Position numbers and translations under genes: made by a program. Below the pieces are notes generated by a model. It saw nothing but the letters and a program-made list of their open reading frames with translations, was not told where the DNA came from and ran no database searches. Shown one piece after another: positions 26,681-36,230 of a DNA stretch of 64,000 nt (the first letter of the stretch is position 1; each line of letters begins with the position of its first letter). The DNA is from an uncultured Paracoccaceae bacterium (GTDB lineage Bacteria; Pseudomonadota; Alphaproteobacteria; Rhodobacterales; Rhodobacteraceae): positions 291,751-355,750 of the forward strand of contig CATOSU010000007.1 in assembly GCA_951812615.1 (NCBI GenBank). Direction: 5' to 3'.

Positions 26681-28357
26681 TCACCACGACCCTTCGTTGA
26701 AATCCGCACCTTCCAGCCATTCGTCTGCATCCAGCCCGACGTCCGCGTTGGTATAGTGGCCGTATTTCTTCTTGCTCGGCGGGTTCACGATACCGGCGAT
26801 GTGTCCGGATTCAGCCACGATGAACGTCTTGTTCTTCGATCCCATCTTCTGCACGCCGCGATAGCAATCCTTCCACGCGGCGATATGGTCGGTTTCGCAG
26901 GTGATCGCCATCAGCGGCACGTCCACGTCTTCCACCTTTAGCGTATGGTCCATCAGTTCGTAGCCGCCATCAGCAAACTCGTTGCGCTGGCACAGGCCAC
27001 GCAGATACTGGACTGCCATTTTCTTGGGCAGGTTGGACCCATCGCCGTTCCAGTACAGCAGGTCAAAGGCCGGCGGGGTTTCACCCAGCATATAGCTGCG
27101 GATGGCCGGGGTATAAACGAGGTCCTTGGACCGCAGGAAACTGAAGGTCCGCGCCATGATATAGGACCGCAGACAGCCTTGCGATTCCACCTCGGCCTCG
27201 ATCCCGTCGATGAAATCGTCCTGCAGGAACGGGGTGAATTCGCCCTGCTCGGAAAAATCGGTCAGCGCGGTAAAGAAGGTGGCCGACTTGATCGATTTGT
27301 CGCCCCGCTGTTTCAGCAGCGACAGCGTCATGCTGAGCGTGGTGCCGGCGATGCAGTAACCCACGGTGTTGACCTGATCGACACCACAGATCGATTTGGC
27401 TTCGCGGACCGCGGTCAGGAACCCGTGCTCGACATAGTCTTCCATGCCGACATCGGCATAATCCGCGTCCGGGTTGACCCAGCTCACCACGAACAGCGTA
27501 TAGCCCTGTTCGGTGATCCACTTGATCAGGCTGTTCTGCTCCTTGAGATCAAGAATATAGAACTTGTTGATCCAGGGCGGGAACAGAACGATCGGGATCT
27601 CGTGCACCTTTTCGGTGGCCGGCTTGTACTGGATCAGTTCCATCATCCGGTTGCGATAGATGACCTCGCCCGGGGTCGTGGCGATGTTGCCGCCCAGTTT
27701 GAAGGCGTTTTCGTCAGCCAGCCGGACCACCAGCGCACCGTCATTGGCCTCGAGGTCGGAAACAAGGTTCTCCAGCCCGTCGATCAGCGACTGTCCCTCG
27801 GTCTCCAGCGCCTTTTCCAACGCGTCCGGGTTTGTCGCCAGGAAATTCGTCGGCGCCATCATGTCGATGATCTGGCGCGAAAAGTAGGACAGCCGCTGTT
27901 TGTCCTTGTCGTCGAGATCCTCGATATCGGCGACGGCCTGTTCGATGGCCTGCGCGTTGATCTGATACTGCTGCTTGACGAAATTGAAATATGGGTGCGT
28001 GTCCCACATCGGGTTCGAAAACCGGCGATCCGGCGTTCCGCTTTGGTCGGGCGCGGAAAAACCACCCTTCGCCAGCGCCTGTTGCGCCTCGACGAAATGC
28101 AGGACGGACTTGCTCCAGTATTCAACCTGATGTTCGAGAATCTTGGCCGGATTGTGCAGTGCCTCGGCCCAATATGCCGTTGCTGCTTTAGCGAAAATCT
28201 CCTGATTCGGCCCGTCCAACGCCGGATTATGGCCGGTCTTCTGCGACATGGCGTCAACAAGGCGCTTGGCCAAACCTTCGACCTTTTCCATGTTTTCTTG
28301 CAGCTTTTCAATGCTTTCGCTGGAAAGCTGACCCGTTGCGCTGTTATCAGTTGTCAT
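26681..28357 (-). CDS. phaC: Class I poly(3-hydroxyalkanoate) synthase
   Basis: A 558-residue protein of the usual length for class I PhaC. The lipase-like box GYCIAGT carries the nucleophile Cys335. The partner Asp is in ITCETDHIAAWKD and the His in VAESGHIAGIVNPP. YHF-type substrate features such as PPWINKFYILDLKEQNSLI are typical of the family. It polymerises 3-hydroxybutyryl-CoA on the granule surface. The ATG at 28357 opens a divergent intergenic region shared with phaZ. A long in-frame upstream extension exists but overlaps phaZ and has no similarity. Confidence 0.95.
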   Translation of the reverse strand: MTTDNSATGQLSSESIEKLQENMEKVEGLAKRLVDAMSQKTGHNPALDGPNQEIFAKAATAYWAEALHNPAKILEHQVEYWSKSVLHFVEAQQALAKGGFSAPDQSGTPDRRFSNPMWDTHPYFNFVKQQYQINAQAIEQAVADIEDLDDKDKQRLSYFSRQIIDMMAPTNFLATNPDALEKALETEGQSLIDGLENLVSDLEANDGALVVRLADENAFKLGGNIATTPGEVIYRNRMMELIQYKPATEKVHEIPIVLFPPWINKFYILDLKEQNSLIKWITEQGYTLFVVSWVNPDADYADVGMEDYVEHGFLTAVREAKSICGVDQVNTVGYCIAGTTLSMTLSLLKQRGDKSIKSATFFTALTDFSEQGEFTPFLQDDFIDGIEAEVESQGCLRSYIMARTFSFLRSKDLVYTPAIRSYMLGETPPAFDLLYWNGDGSNLPKKMAVQYLRGLCQRNEFADGGYELMDHTLKVEDVDVPLMAITCETDHIAAWKDCYRGVQKMGSKNKTFIVAESGHIAGIVNPPSKKKYGHYTNADVGLDADEWLEGADFNEGSW

Positions 28358-28378
28358 TTTAACCACTTTCCAGAATTT

Positions 28379-28393
28379 TTCTGCTGTGCAGAA
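28379..28393. promoter_or_regulatory. Palindromic candidate PhaR operator between phaC and phaZ
   Basis: TTCTGC-TGT-GCAGAA is a perfect 6-bp inverted repeat around three bases, 22 bp upstream of phaC and 69 bp upstream of phaZ. It shares the CTGC/GCAG core with the phaP operator and could control both divergent genes. Confidence 0.6.
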
Positions 28394-28461
28394 TAACAAG
28401 ACTTGCCCCGAAAGGGCAAAGCGACGATTAGTCCGCGACGAACGCCGAGCAGGAGACGAAC

Positions 28462-29733
28462 ATGCGCTACATGATGACCTACGATCTGATGGAAGCAGCA
28501 CGCAACACCAATCAGTGGATGGGCGCATCTGCGCAGGCTCTTGCCTCTTACCCGTTTCTCGCCGGTCTGCCGAACCCGGCCATTCAGTGGATGGCCGCCT
28601 GGGGTGAAGTGACCGAACGGGCCTTTGCCCGGATGGTGGTCAAACCGGACTGGGGGATCCGCACCTTCGTCTGCCCTGACGGCAAGGATCATCTGGTCAA
28701 TGTCCAGACCGTTGTCGAGAAACCGTTTGGCGATCTGATCCATTTCGATGTTGTCGGGCGCAAGACCTGCCCGCGCAAGGTGCTGCTGGTGGCGCCGATG
28801 TCAGGCCACTACGCCACGCTGCTGCGCAGCACGGTCAAAAGCCTGCTGGTCGATTGCGAAGTCTACATCACCGACTGACACAATGCGCGCGACATCCCCG
28901 TCAGCGCCGGCAAGTTCGATATCGAAGACTATACGCTCTACCTGATGGATTTCATGCGCGAGATGGGGCCCGACACCAACGTAATCGCAATCTGCCAGCC
29001 CGCCCCGCTCACGCTGGCGGGAACCGCCTATCTGGCGGAACTGGACCCGGATGCGCAGCCGCGCACGCTGACGCTGATCGGCGGGCCGATCGATCCTGAC
29101 GCGACGCCGACCGAGGTGACCGATTTCGGCCGCCGCGTCACCATGGGTCAACTCGAAGAAACCATGATCCAGCAGGTCGGGTTTAAATATGCGGGCGTCG
29201 GGCGCATGGTCTATCCCGGTCTGCTGCAGTTGGCCTCCTTCATGTCGATGAACGCGGAACGCCACGGCAGCGCCTTCACCGACCAGATCCTGCGCGTGTC
29301 CCGCGGCGAAGCGTCCGACCATGACAAGCACAACAGGTTCTACGACGAATACCTCGCCGTTATGGACATGACGGCAGAGTTTTACCTGTCCACGGTCGAG
29401 CGGGTCTTCAAGGATCGGGAAATCGCGCGGAACGAGTTCGTCGTCGACGGCCATAAGGTCGATATTGGCAAAATCACCAGTGTCGCTGTGAAAACCGTCG
29501 AAGGCGCGGATGACGATATTTCCGCCCCGGGCCAGTGTGTCGCCGCGCTGGACCTGCTGACCGGCCTGCCGGATGAAAAGAAGGCCAGCCACGTTGAACC
29601 GGGCGCCGGGCATTACGGCATCTTCGCCGGCAAGAGTTGGCGCAGCAACATCCGGCCGCTGGTTCTGGACTTTATCGATTCCAACAGCCCGAAATCCCGG
29701 CCACGCGCAGTGAACAGCAACACCGCGGCCTGA
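28462..29733 (+). pseudogene. phaZ: Intracellular PHB depolymerase, interrupted by an in-frame TGA
   Basis: The frame encodes a complete intracellular PHB depolymerase of 423 positions (MRYMMTYDLMEAARNTNQWM at the start; KVLLVAPMSGHYATLLRSTV; GAGHYGIFAGKSWR near the end). A single TGA at 28876-28878 falls in EVYITD-stop-HNARDIPVSAGKF. The reading frame is identical on both sides, and homologues have Trp here (TDWxNARDIP), so TGG has become TGA. The first part alone would be 138 residues. AGGAGA precedes the ATG. PhaZ degrades granule PHB to hydroxybutyrate. A true nonsense mutation, a sequencing error or partial readthrough of UGA are all possible; nothing else in the gene looks decayed. Confidence 0.88.
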
Positions 29734-29764
29734 GCCCTCTTTAAGAAACATGTTCACAATATCG

Positions 29765-29796
29765 GCCCCGGAGGATTCCGGGGCTTGATTTTTTTG
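29765..29796 (+). terminator. Intrinsic terminator of phaZ
   Basis: GCCCCGGA / TCCGGGGC form an 8-bp stem with loop GGAT (29765-29784), followed by TTGATTTTTTTG. It separates phaZ from the gap operon. Confidence 0.88.
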
Positions 29797-29808
29797 TCGA
29801 CTCATGAT

Positions 29809-29822
29809 TGTTAGCGCTAACA
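29809..29822. promoter_or_regulatory. Perfect LacI/GntR-type palindrome ahead of gap-edd-eda
   Basis: TGTTAGCGCTAACA is a 14-bp perfect palindrome 24 bp before the gap ATG. It overlaps a possible -10 (TAACAT, 29818-29823) that lies 18 bp from TTGTCG (29794-29799). LacI-family gluconate and sugar regulators bind palindromes of this kind with a central CG. The regulator itself is not in the window. Confidence 0.65.
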
Positions 29823-29846
29823 TTAATCGCTGGCACGGAGAACGGC

Positions 29847-30878
29847 ATGTCTCATACATTCGCCATCAACGGATTCGGCAGGATCGGCCGCGGCATCCTG
29901 CGCGCAGTTCTGGAAAATGACCCCGGCGACGTCGATATCGTCGCGATCAACGATCTGGCCCCGGCAGAAAACCTTGTGCACCTGCTGAAATACGACAGCG
30001 TGCATGGCCGTCTGCGCAACGACGTGCGACTGATCGGCGACCGGCTGCAGGTCGGCCGGCACTCGATCCGGGTCACCGCCGAACGCGATCCGGCCGCCCT
30101 GCCCTGGTCCGGCGTGGACGTTGCGCTGGAATGCACCGGGCGGTTCAAGTCGCGCGAAGACGCGGCGCTGTACCTGCGCAACGGATCCAGCCGCGTTCTG
30201 ATCTCCGCACCGGGAAAAAACGTAGACCGGACGGTGGTTTACGGCGTGAACCACGAGGATCTGACCGACGAGGACGTGATCGTGTCCAATGCTTCGTGCA
30301 CCACCAACTGCCTTGCGCCGGTGGCCGATGTGCTGGACCGCGCCTTTGGTATCAAAACCGGCTACATGACCACCATCCACGCCTATACCGGCGATCAGCC
30401 GACACATGACACGAACCACAGCGATCTCTACCGCGGACGGGCGGCGGCGCTGTCGATGATCCCGACCTCGACCGGGGCGGCCAAGGCGATCTCAGAGGTG
30501 CTGCCGCGGCTGGAAGGCAGGCTGGAAGGGTCGGCCATCCGGGTACCCACACCGAACGTGTCTGTGGTCGATCTGGCCTTCGTGCCAGAGCGCAAAGCCA
30601 CCGTCGAAACCGTCAATGCCGCGATTCGCGATGCTGCCCAAGGCGATCTGGCCGGTATCCTGTCTTACGAACAGGACCCGGTGGTCTCGGTCGATTTCAA
30701 CCACGATCCGCATTCTTCCTGCTTTGCTGCCGCCCAGACCGCGGTGACGGCGGACGGGCTGGTCCGCGTGATCAGCTGGTATGACAATGAATGGGGATTT
30801 TCCAACCGGATGATCGACACCGGGCGGCGGATGGCAGAGCTGATGCAGAACCACGGCCGCGCGCAAGTCGCCGTCTGA
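29847..30878 (+). CDS. gap: Type I glyceraldehyde-3-phosphate dehydrogenase
   Basis: A 343-residue enzyme. NAD-binding GFGRIGRGILRA is at the N-terminus. The catalytic Cys is in SNASCTTNCLAPV, and its His partner in the TIHAYTGDQ segment. SWYDNEWGFSNRM is near the C-terminus. It converts glyceraldehyde-3-phosphate to 1,3-bisphosphoglycerate. GGAG precedes the ATG at 29847. Placement as first gene before edd and eda suits processing of the triose phosphate that the Entner-Doudoroff aldolase releases. Confidence 0.94.
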   Translation: MSHTFAINGFGRIGRGILRAVLENDPGDVDIVAINDLAPAENLVHLLKYDSVHGRLRNDVRLIGDRLQVGRHSIRVTAERDPAALPWSGVDVALECTGRFKSREDAALYLRNGSSRVLISAPGKNVDRTVVYGVNHEDLTDEDVIVSNASCTTNCLAPVADVLDRAFGIKTGYMTTIHAYTGDQPTHDTNHSDLYRGRAAALSMIPTSTGAAKAISEVLPRLEGRLEGSAIRVPTPNVSVVDLAFVPERKATVETVNAAIRDAAQGDLAGILSYEQDPVVSVDFNHDPHSSCFAAAQTAVTADGLVRVISWYDNEWGFSNRMIDTGRRMAELMQNHGRAQVAV

Positions 30879-30909
30879 TCCGGACCGACCTGCCTTTCAA
30901 CATGTTGAC

Positions 30910-30932
30910 CCGTGCCCGAATGACGGGCACGG
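30910..30932 (+). other. Intercistronic hairpin between gap and edd
   Basis: CCGTGCCCG / CGGGCACGG form a 9-bp stem with loop AATGA. No T-tract follows, so it is more likely an mRNA processing or stability element, or a partial attenuator, than a full terminator. Confidence 0.55.
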
Positions 30933-30982
30933 ATTATCTGCGCCGGCCCGCCGACGCCCACCCAGACTCGGATTGGTGACAG

Positions 30983-32788
30983 ATGCTGAACCAGACCATT
31001 TCCACGGTAACAGACCGCATAATCGAGCGCAGCAGCGGGCCCAGACAGGCCTATCTGGAGCGTATGCGCAACGCCGCATCCAAAGGTCCGGCCCGCGCCC
31101 ACCTGAGCTGCAGCGGTCAGGCCCATGCCTTTGCCGCTGCCGGCCCCGATCAGGGCGCTCTGGCGGAAGGCGCCGCGCCCAATCTCGGTATCGTCACCGC
31201 CTATAACGACATGCTGTCGGCACATCAGCCGTTCGAACACTACCCCGGGATCCTTCGTGACGCTGCCCGATCGGTCGGGGCAACCGCGCAGGTGGCCGGC
31301 GGCGTTCCGGCAATGTGCGACGGTGTCACGCAGGGCGAAGCCGGTATGGAGCTGAGCCTGTTTTCACGCGACGCCATTGCCATGGCCGCGGGCATCGCGC
31401 TGAGCCACAACACCTTTGACGCGGTCAATTTCCTTGGCGTCTGCGACAAGATCGTGCCGGGACTGGTGATCGCGGCGCAGGCCTTTGGCCACCTGCCGGC
31501 GGTGTTCATGCCCGCCGGTCCGATGACCAGCGGCCTGCCCAATGACGAAAAGGCCAAGGTCCGGCAGCAATTCGCCACCGGAGAGGTCGGGCGCGACGCG
31601 CTGATGAAGGCGGAAATGGCCTCCTATCACGGGCCGGGCACCTGCACGTTTTACGGCACCGCGAACACCAACCAGATGCTGATGGAACTGATGGGGCTGC
31701 ATCTGCCCGGCGCCAGTTTCGTGAACCCCGGCACCGATCTGCGCGACGCGCTGACCGCCGAGGGCGCGCGCCGGGCGCTGTCACTGAGCGCATTAGGCAA
31801 TGACTATACCCCGGTCTGCGACATCCTGGACGAACGGGCCTTCGTCAACGGCATCGTCGGCCTGCACGCAACGGGCGGGTCCACCAACTTGCTGATCCAT
31901 CTGATCGCTATGGCAAGAGCGGGCGGCATCCTTTTGGATTGGCAGGATTTTTCCGACCTTTCCGCGGTCGTCCCCCTGCTGGCGCGGGTCTATCCCAACG
32001 GCCTTGCAGACGTGAACCACTTTCACGCCGCCGGCGGGCTTGGCACCCTGATCGCGTCGCTGCTGGACGCCGGGCTGCTGCATCCCGACACCCTGACCGT
32101 CGCCGGCAAGGGGCTCGCGCATTATACCCGCGACCCCAAGCTGATCGACGGCGAACTTGTCTGGGAACCCGGCGCGGCGGAAACCCTGAACGACCGTATC
32201 CTGCGGCCGGTCTCGGACCCGTTTCAGGCGACCGGCGGGCTGAGCCGCCTGACCGGCAAGCTGGGCACTGCCGTGATGAAAGTGTCGGCTGTGGCGCCCG
32301 AACACCGCGTTGTCGAGGCGCCGGTGCGGGTGTTTTCGGATCAGGGCGCCGTCAAGGCCGCCTTTCAGGCCGGTGAACTGACCGGCGACGTGATCATCGT
32401 GGTTCGGTTTCAGGGGCCCAAGGCCAATGGCATGCCCGAATTGCACAGCCTGACACCGATCCTGTCGGTGCTGCAGGGTCGCGGGCAGAAAGTGGCACTG
32501 GTGACCGACGGGCGCATGTCCGGGGCTTTGGGCAAGATCCCGGCGGCAATCCATGTCTGCCCCGAGGCGCTGGACGGCGGCCCAATTGCGCGGCTTGCCG
32601 ACGGCGACGTCCTGCGCGTGGATGCCGAAGCCGGGCGACTGGACATTCTGACGGATGGCGTGTTTGACCGGCCCGCGGCGACCGCCGACCTGTCTGCCTA
32701 TCAGGCCGGCACCGGCCGCGAACTGTTTTCCCTTTTCCGTCAGTCGGTGGGCGCCGCCGACGCCGGAGCAACTGTATTCGGAGGCTGA
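30983..32788 (+). CDS. edd: 6-phosphogluconate dehydratase
   Basis: A 601-residue IlvD/Edd-family dehydratase. Conserved segments include [73 protein letters not shown] and [20 protein letters not shown]. The conserved cysteines should bind an iron-sulfur cluster. It removes water from 6-phosphogluconate to give KDPG. The eda ATG follows only 3 bp after its stop, so the two are co-translated. Confidence 0.95.
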   Translation: MLNQTISTVTDRIIERSSGPRQAYLERMRNAASKGPARAHLSCSGQAHAFAAAGPDQGALAEGAAPNLGIVTAYNDMLSAHQPFEHYPGILRDAARSVGATAQVAGGVPAMCDGVTQGEAGMELSLFSRDAIAMAAGIALSHNTFDAVNFLGVCDKIVPGLVIAAQAFGHLPAVFMPAGPMTSGLPNDEKAKVRQQFATGEVGRDALMKAEMASYHGPGTCTFYGTANTNQMLMELMGLHLPGASFVNPGTDLRDALTAEGARRALSLSALGNDYTPVCDILDERAFVNGIVGLHATGGSTNLLIHLIAMARAGGILLDWQDFSDLSAVVPLLARVYPNGLADVNHFHAAGGLGTLIASLLDAGLLHPDTLTVAGKGLAHYTRDPKLIDGELVWEPGAAETLNDRILRPVSDPFQATGGLSRLTGKLGTAVMKVSAVAPEHRVVEAPVRVFSDQGAVKAAFQAGELTGDVIIVVRFQGPKANGMPELHSLTPILSVLQGRGQKVALVTDGRMSGALGKIPAAIHVCPEALDGGPIARLADGDVLRVDAEAGRLDILTDGVFDRPAATADLSAYQAGTGRELFSLFRQSVGAADAGATVFGG

Positions 32789-32791
32789 TCA

Positions 32792-33445
32792 ATGGCCCTA
32801 TCCGCCCGGGATGCGTGCCTGCGCACGCGTGAAATCTGCAATATGGCCCCGGTCGTGCCGGTTCTGGTCATCCATGACGTGGCCCATGCCCGCCCACTGG
32901 CCGAAGCGCTGGTCGCCGGCGGCCTGCCGGCGCTGGAGGTCACGCTGCGCACGCCTGCCGCGCTGGAGGCAATCCGCGAAATGGCCGCGGTGCCGGGTGG
33001 CATCGTCGGCGCGGGTACTCTTCTGAGTGGCACGGATGTCACCGCGGCGCTGGAGGCCGGTGCACAGTTCGGCGTCTCGCCGGGCGCTACCGACGCGCTG
33101 CTGGACGCCTGCGAGGCGCAGGGGCTGCCGACCCTGCCGGGGGCCGCCACGGCCACCGAGGCCATGCGGCTGGCAGAACGCGGCTATGACATGGTGAAGT
33201 TCTTTCCCGCCGAAGCCTCGGGCGGGGCACCGGCGCTCAAGGCACTGGCCTCCCCTCTGCCCCGCATCACGTTTTGCCCCACCGGTGGTGTCAGCCCGGC
33301 CAACGCGGACAGCTACCTGTCGCTGCCCAACGTGGTCTGCGTCGGTGGCAGCTGGGTCGCGCCTGCCGCCGCCATGGCTGACGGCGACTGGTCCGCGATC
33401 GAAAACCTCGCCCGCACCGCGGCCACGCTCGGAAACGCGCAATAG
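32792..33445 (+). CDS. eda: KDPG/KHG aldolase
   Basis: A 217-residue class I aldolase. The Schiff-base Lys is in YDMVKFFPAEASGG, the general-base Glu region in PALEVTLRTP, and the phosphate-binding end in FCPTGGVSPANADSY. It splits KDPG into pyruvate and glyceraldehyde-3-phosphate, which the upstream gap product uses. It is the last gene of the gap-edd-eda operon. Confidence 0.94.
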   Translation: MALSARDACLRTREICNMAPVVPVLVIHDVAHARPLAEALVAGGLPALEVTLRTPAALEAIREMAAVPGGIVGAGTLLSGTDVTAALEAGAQFGVSPGATDALLDACEAQGLPTLPGAATATEAMRLAERGYDMVKFFPAEASGGAPALKALASPLPRITFCPTGGVSPANADSYLSLPNVVCVGGSWVAPAAAMADGDWSAIENLARTAATLGNAQ

Positions 33446-33529
33446 GGCTTGACAGGCCGGGCCTATCTGAGCCGACATTGTGCCGGTAATCCGAGTTCAA
33501 TTGAGTGCACAGATTTGACGCTGCCCGAA

Positions 33530-34540
33530 ATGTACCCCCACCACGGCGCCGTTTTCGGGCGCGTCCTGATGGACGATCTCGAACGCGTGGGCTTTCCGCC
33601 GGAGGTGCTGCTGTCCGGGCTGGATCTCAGGCCCGAAGACCTGCGTCGCGAAAACGCGATGATCCCCTTCAACAAGCTGGCCGCGCTGTTTGAACGCGCT
33701 GCCGACCTGACCGGAGACGATCTGTTGGGGTTCAACCGGGGCATCCGGCGCCGGTTTCAGCGCGTCGGTGCGCTGGCCTATGTCGGGCTGTCGGCCCCGA
33801 CCATGCGCGACATGCTGAAAAACACCGCCCGGTACAGCCAGGTGTTCAGCGACGCGGTAGAAGTTGACGTCAGGCAGCTCGATGAAACCGGCGACCTGCG
33901 CTGGTATTTCGACGTGCCCGCGCATGTGAAACGCCGGCAATATGTGGAGTTCGGCGCCGTTGGCATCGTCGTCGCCCAGCGGCAGTTCACGAACCGCGAA
34001 TTCGCCCTGAAAGGCGTCCGGATCTCTCACCCCCGCAACTACGGCATCCGCAAATTCGATCAGTTCTTCGGCTGTGAAACGGTGTTCGGAGCGCATGAAA
34101 ACGTGCTGACCTTCCGGCAGGAAGATCTGGACCTGCCGCTGATGACAAGGGACGAGGATCTGTTGACGGTGCTGCGCCGGCACTGCCACGACATCCTGAC
34201 ACGCAAGGACAAGAAACGCTCGTCGCTGGAAACCCGGCTGGAACGCGCGATCGTCGACCGGCTGGCAAACGGGTCGGCCAAGCAGGAGGCGCTGGCCACC
34301 GATCTTGGCATGAGCAGCCGATCGCTTTCCCGCCATCTCGCCGAAGAACACACGTCTTTTCAACAGGTTCTCGACGGGCTGCGGCAGGCGCTGGCCGACC
34401 GCTACCTGCGGCACAGCAACCTGTCGCAATCGGAAATCGCCTTTCTGCTGGGCTATGCCAGCCTGAGCAGCTTCAGCACCGCCTACCGCCGCTGGACCGG
34501 CCACCCCCCCGGCGACACCCGCCGCCATCCCACAGTCTGA
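33530..34540 (+). CDS. AraC-family transcriptional regulator
   Basis: A 336-residue protein. The N-terminal 200 residues (PPEVLLSGLDLRPEDLRREN; VGALAYVGLSAPTMRDML) fit the arabinose_bd-type ligand domain of OruR/ArgR-like AraC proteins. Two helix-turn-helix units follow (ALATDLGMSSRSLSRHLAEE and SQSEIAFLLGYASLSSFSTA YRRWTG). The ATG at 33530 is chosen as the first with family similarity; the frame opens 27 codons earlier at a TTG. No clear ribosome site is seen. Its target is unknown; proximity to eda does not by itself imply control of that operon. Confidence 0.82.
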   Translation: MYPHHGAVFGRVLMDDLERVGFPPEVLLSGLDLRPEDLRRENAMIPFNKLAALFERAADLTGDDLLGFNRGIRRRFQRVGALAYVGLSAPTMRDMLKNTARYSQVFSDAVEVDVRQLDETGDLRWYFDVPAHVKRRQYVEFGAVGIVVAQRQFTNREFALKGVRISHPRNYGIRKFDQFFGCETVFGAHENVLTFRQEDLDLPLMTRDEDLLTVLRRHCHDILTRKDKKRSSLETRLERAIVDRLANGSAKQEALATDLGMSSRSLSRHLAEEHTSFQQVLDGLRQALADRYLRHSNLSQSEIAFLLGYASLSSFSTAYRRWTGHPPGDTRRHPTV

Positions 34541-34543
34541 ATG

Positions 34544-34570
34544 GTCCGCGCTGGAGCCAACAGCGCGGAC
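34544..34570 (+). terminator. Hairpin directly after the AraC gene
   Basis: GTCCGCGCT / AGCGCGGAC form a 9-bp stem around a 9-nt loop, starting 3 bp after the stop codon. No T-run follows, so termination would be weak or Rho-dependent. Confidence 0.5.
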
Positions 34571-34780
34571 TTCCGGACCGGTTTCGGAGAATCCGGTGCG
34601 GCCGGGAAGACGGCTCTTTCCATATCCCGCAAGGCCGCTCAGCACAGCAAACAATCATCGGATAGAAACGCTCGGATAGCTGCAATGATGAAGGTTTTTC
34701 GACGCGGGCCATTGCGCGGGATATCGGCCGGGCGTGAGCGTGGCCCGCGTTGACAAACCTCTCAGGGAGGAAGCCGCGGG
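34571..34780. other. Non-coding stretch with a 10-bp inverted repeat
   Basis: No gene supported. ACGCGGGCCA (34702-34711) and TGGCCCGCGT (34741-34750) form an inverted repeat around 29 bp, near the presumed left end of the IS91-type element. It may be chromosomal, or part of that element's end. Confidence 0.4.
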
Positions 34781-35023
34781 GACTGGGCGGTGTCTATGGG
34801 GAAAGAGCGTTGTCGGCTGGGTCTGTGACCGCGACGGATACGTTGGTGTGGGGCGCGATGTCGACCGCTTCCATGTTTCGCGAGAGGGTTTGGCCTGGAT
34901 TTAGCCCGGGTAGTAGCCGTGTTGTGCCTTTTGTGTGGCTTTCCAACTCACTTTGGACAAGGGGGCTCGACCGGTGTGGCTGAGTCACCCGGTTGGTAGC
35001 GGTTGGGATGAGCGCGCGCCCGG

Positions 35024-36217
35024 TCATGCGGCCTGTCTCCTCGGTGGGGCGCGGGATTGCGGAACCTCGCCGCGCCGGAACGTCTCGGTGATACGCATGG
35101 GTCCGCCGCAGTCGGGGCATGGCTCGCGCAAGATTAGAGGGATGATCTCGGCAGAGGGTGCGTCTTCCTGCCTGGTCGGTTCCGCACCGAGCAATGTGCG
35201 GATCTTCGCGATGTTGGCCTTGCGGGCGGCGCTTGCCAGCAGGCCGTAGTGGCGGATGCGATGGAATCCATCGGGCAGGACATGCATGAGGAACCGGCGG
35301 ATGAACTCGCCCGTGTCGAGCCGCATGACCTTCATCCGGTCGCCGCGCTTGATGCGGTAATCCTTCCAGCGGAAGGAAACGGTGTCGGCATCTGCGCTGA
35401 CGAGGCGATGGTTGGAGATCGCGACCCGGTGGGTGTAGCGGCTGAGATAGGCCAGAACCTGCTCGGGTCCGCCAAAGGGCGGTTTGGCATAGACCACCCA
35501 TTCGGTTTTGCGCAGCGGTGCGAGGTAAGCAGTGAAGGCATCTGCATCGGCCAGCCCGGCAAGATCACTGAAGAAGGTGAGCTGCCCGGCGCGGTGCAAG
35601 TTGACCAGGCCCTCAAGGAACAGGCGTCTGAACAGCCGAGACAGCACCCGGACCGGCAGAAAGAACCCGGGCTTGCAGCCGATCCATCGGATGCCATCAA
35701 GCGACAACCCGCCGCCGGGCACGATCATGTGGATGTGGGGATGATGCGTCATCGCCGATCCCCAGGTGTGGAGAACGCAGGTCATGCCGACGCGGGCACC
35801 AAGGTGCCTGGGGTCAGCGACGATGGTCATCACCGTCTCGGCTGATGCCTTGAACAAGAGGCCGTACATTGCCCGCTTGTTCCAGTAGGCGATGCGGGCG
35901 ATCTCGGCCGGCAATGTGAAGACGACGTGGAAATATTCCACGGGCAACAAGTCGTCTGCCCGCGCCGCCATCCAATCGCGCGCCGCCGGTCCCTGGCACT
36001 TCGGGCAGTGCCGGTTCTTGCAACTGTTGTAGGCGATATGCTGGTGATCACATTTGGTGCAAGCTGCCACATGCCCACCGAGTGCTTCGGTCCGGCAGGC
36101 TTCAATGGCGGACATCACTTTGAGTTGCCCAAGGCTCAGACGCCCTGCATTGGCCCGCCGATAGGCAGGCCCATGATCACGGAAGATGTCGGCAACCTCC
36201 AGCGCGTGCCGCGGCAC
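35024..36217 (-). CDS. IS91-family transposase
   Basis: A 397-residue protein starting at GTG. The N-terminal zinc-finger-like region CTKCDHQHIAYNSCKNRHCP KC continues into GPAARDWMAARADDLLPVEYFHVVFTLP, a hallmark of IS91/ISCR transposases. The HUH motif is MTHHPHIHMIVPGGG. Tyrosines in the ILAYLSRYTHRVAISNHRL-like segment (QVLAYLSRYTHRVAISN) should attack the DNA ends. The C-terminal Cys pair CPDCGGPM forms another metal site. It is apparently full length. Confidence 0.88.
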   Translation of the reverse strand: MPRHALEVADIFRDHGPAYRRANAGRLSLGQLKVMSAIEACRTEALGGHVAACTKCDHQHIAYNSCKNRHCPKCQGPAARDWMAARADDLLPVEYFHVVFTLPAEIARIAYWNKRAMYGLLFKASAETVMTIVADPRHLGARVGMTCVLHTWGSAMTHHPHIHMIVPGGGLSLDGIRWIGCKPGFFLPVRVLSRLFRRLFLEGLVNLHRAGQLTFFSDLAGLADADAFTAYLAPLRKTEWVVYAKPPFGGPEQVLAYLSRYTHRVAISNHRLVSADADTVSFRWKDYRIKRGDRMKVMRLDTGEFIRRFLMHVLPDGFHRIRHYGLLASAARKANIAKIRTLLGAEPTRQEDAPSAEIIPLILREPCPDCGGPMRITETFRRGEVPQSRAPPRRQAA

Positions 36218-36230
36218 GCTGCAGCCCCCG

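Noticed and set aside
28945-29733. Second half of phaZ as a separate gene from ATG 28945
   Set aside because: No ribosome site and it begins in the middle of the depolymerase fold; it is the downstream part of the interrupted gene.
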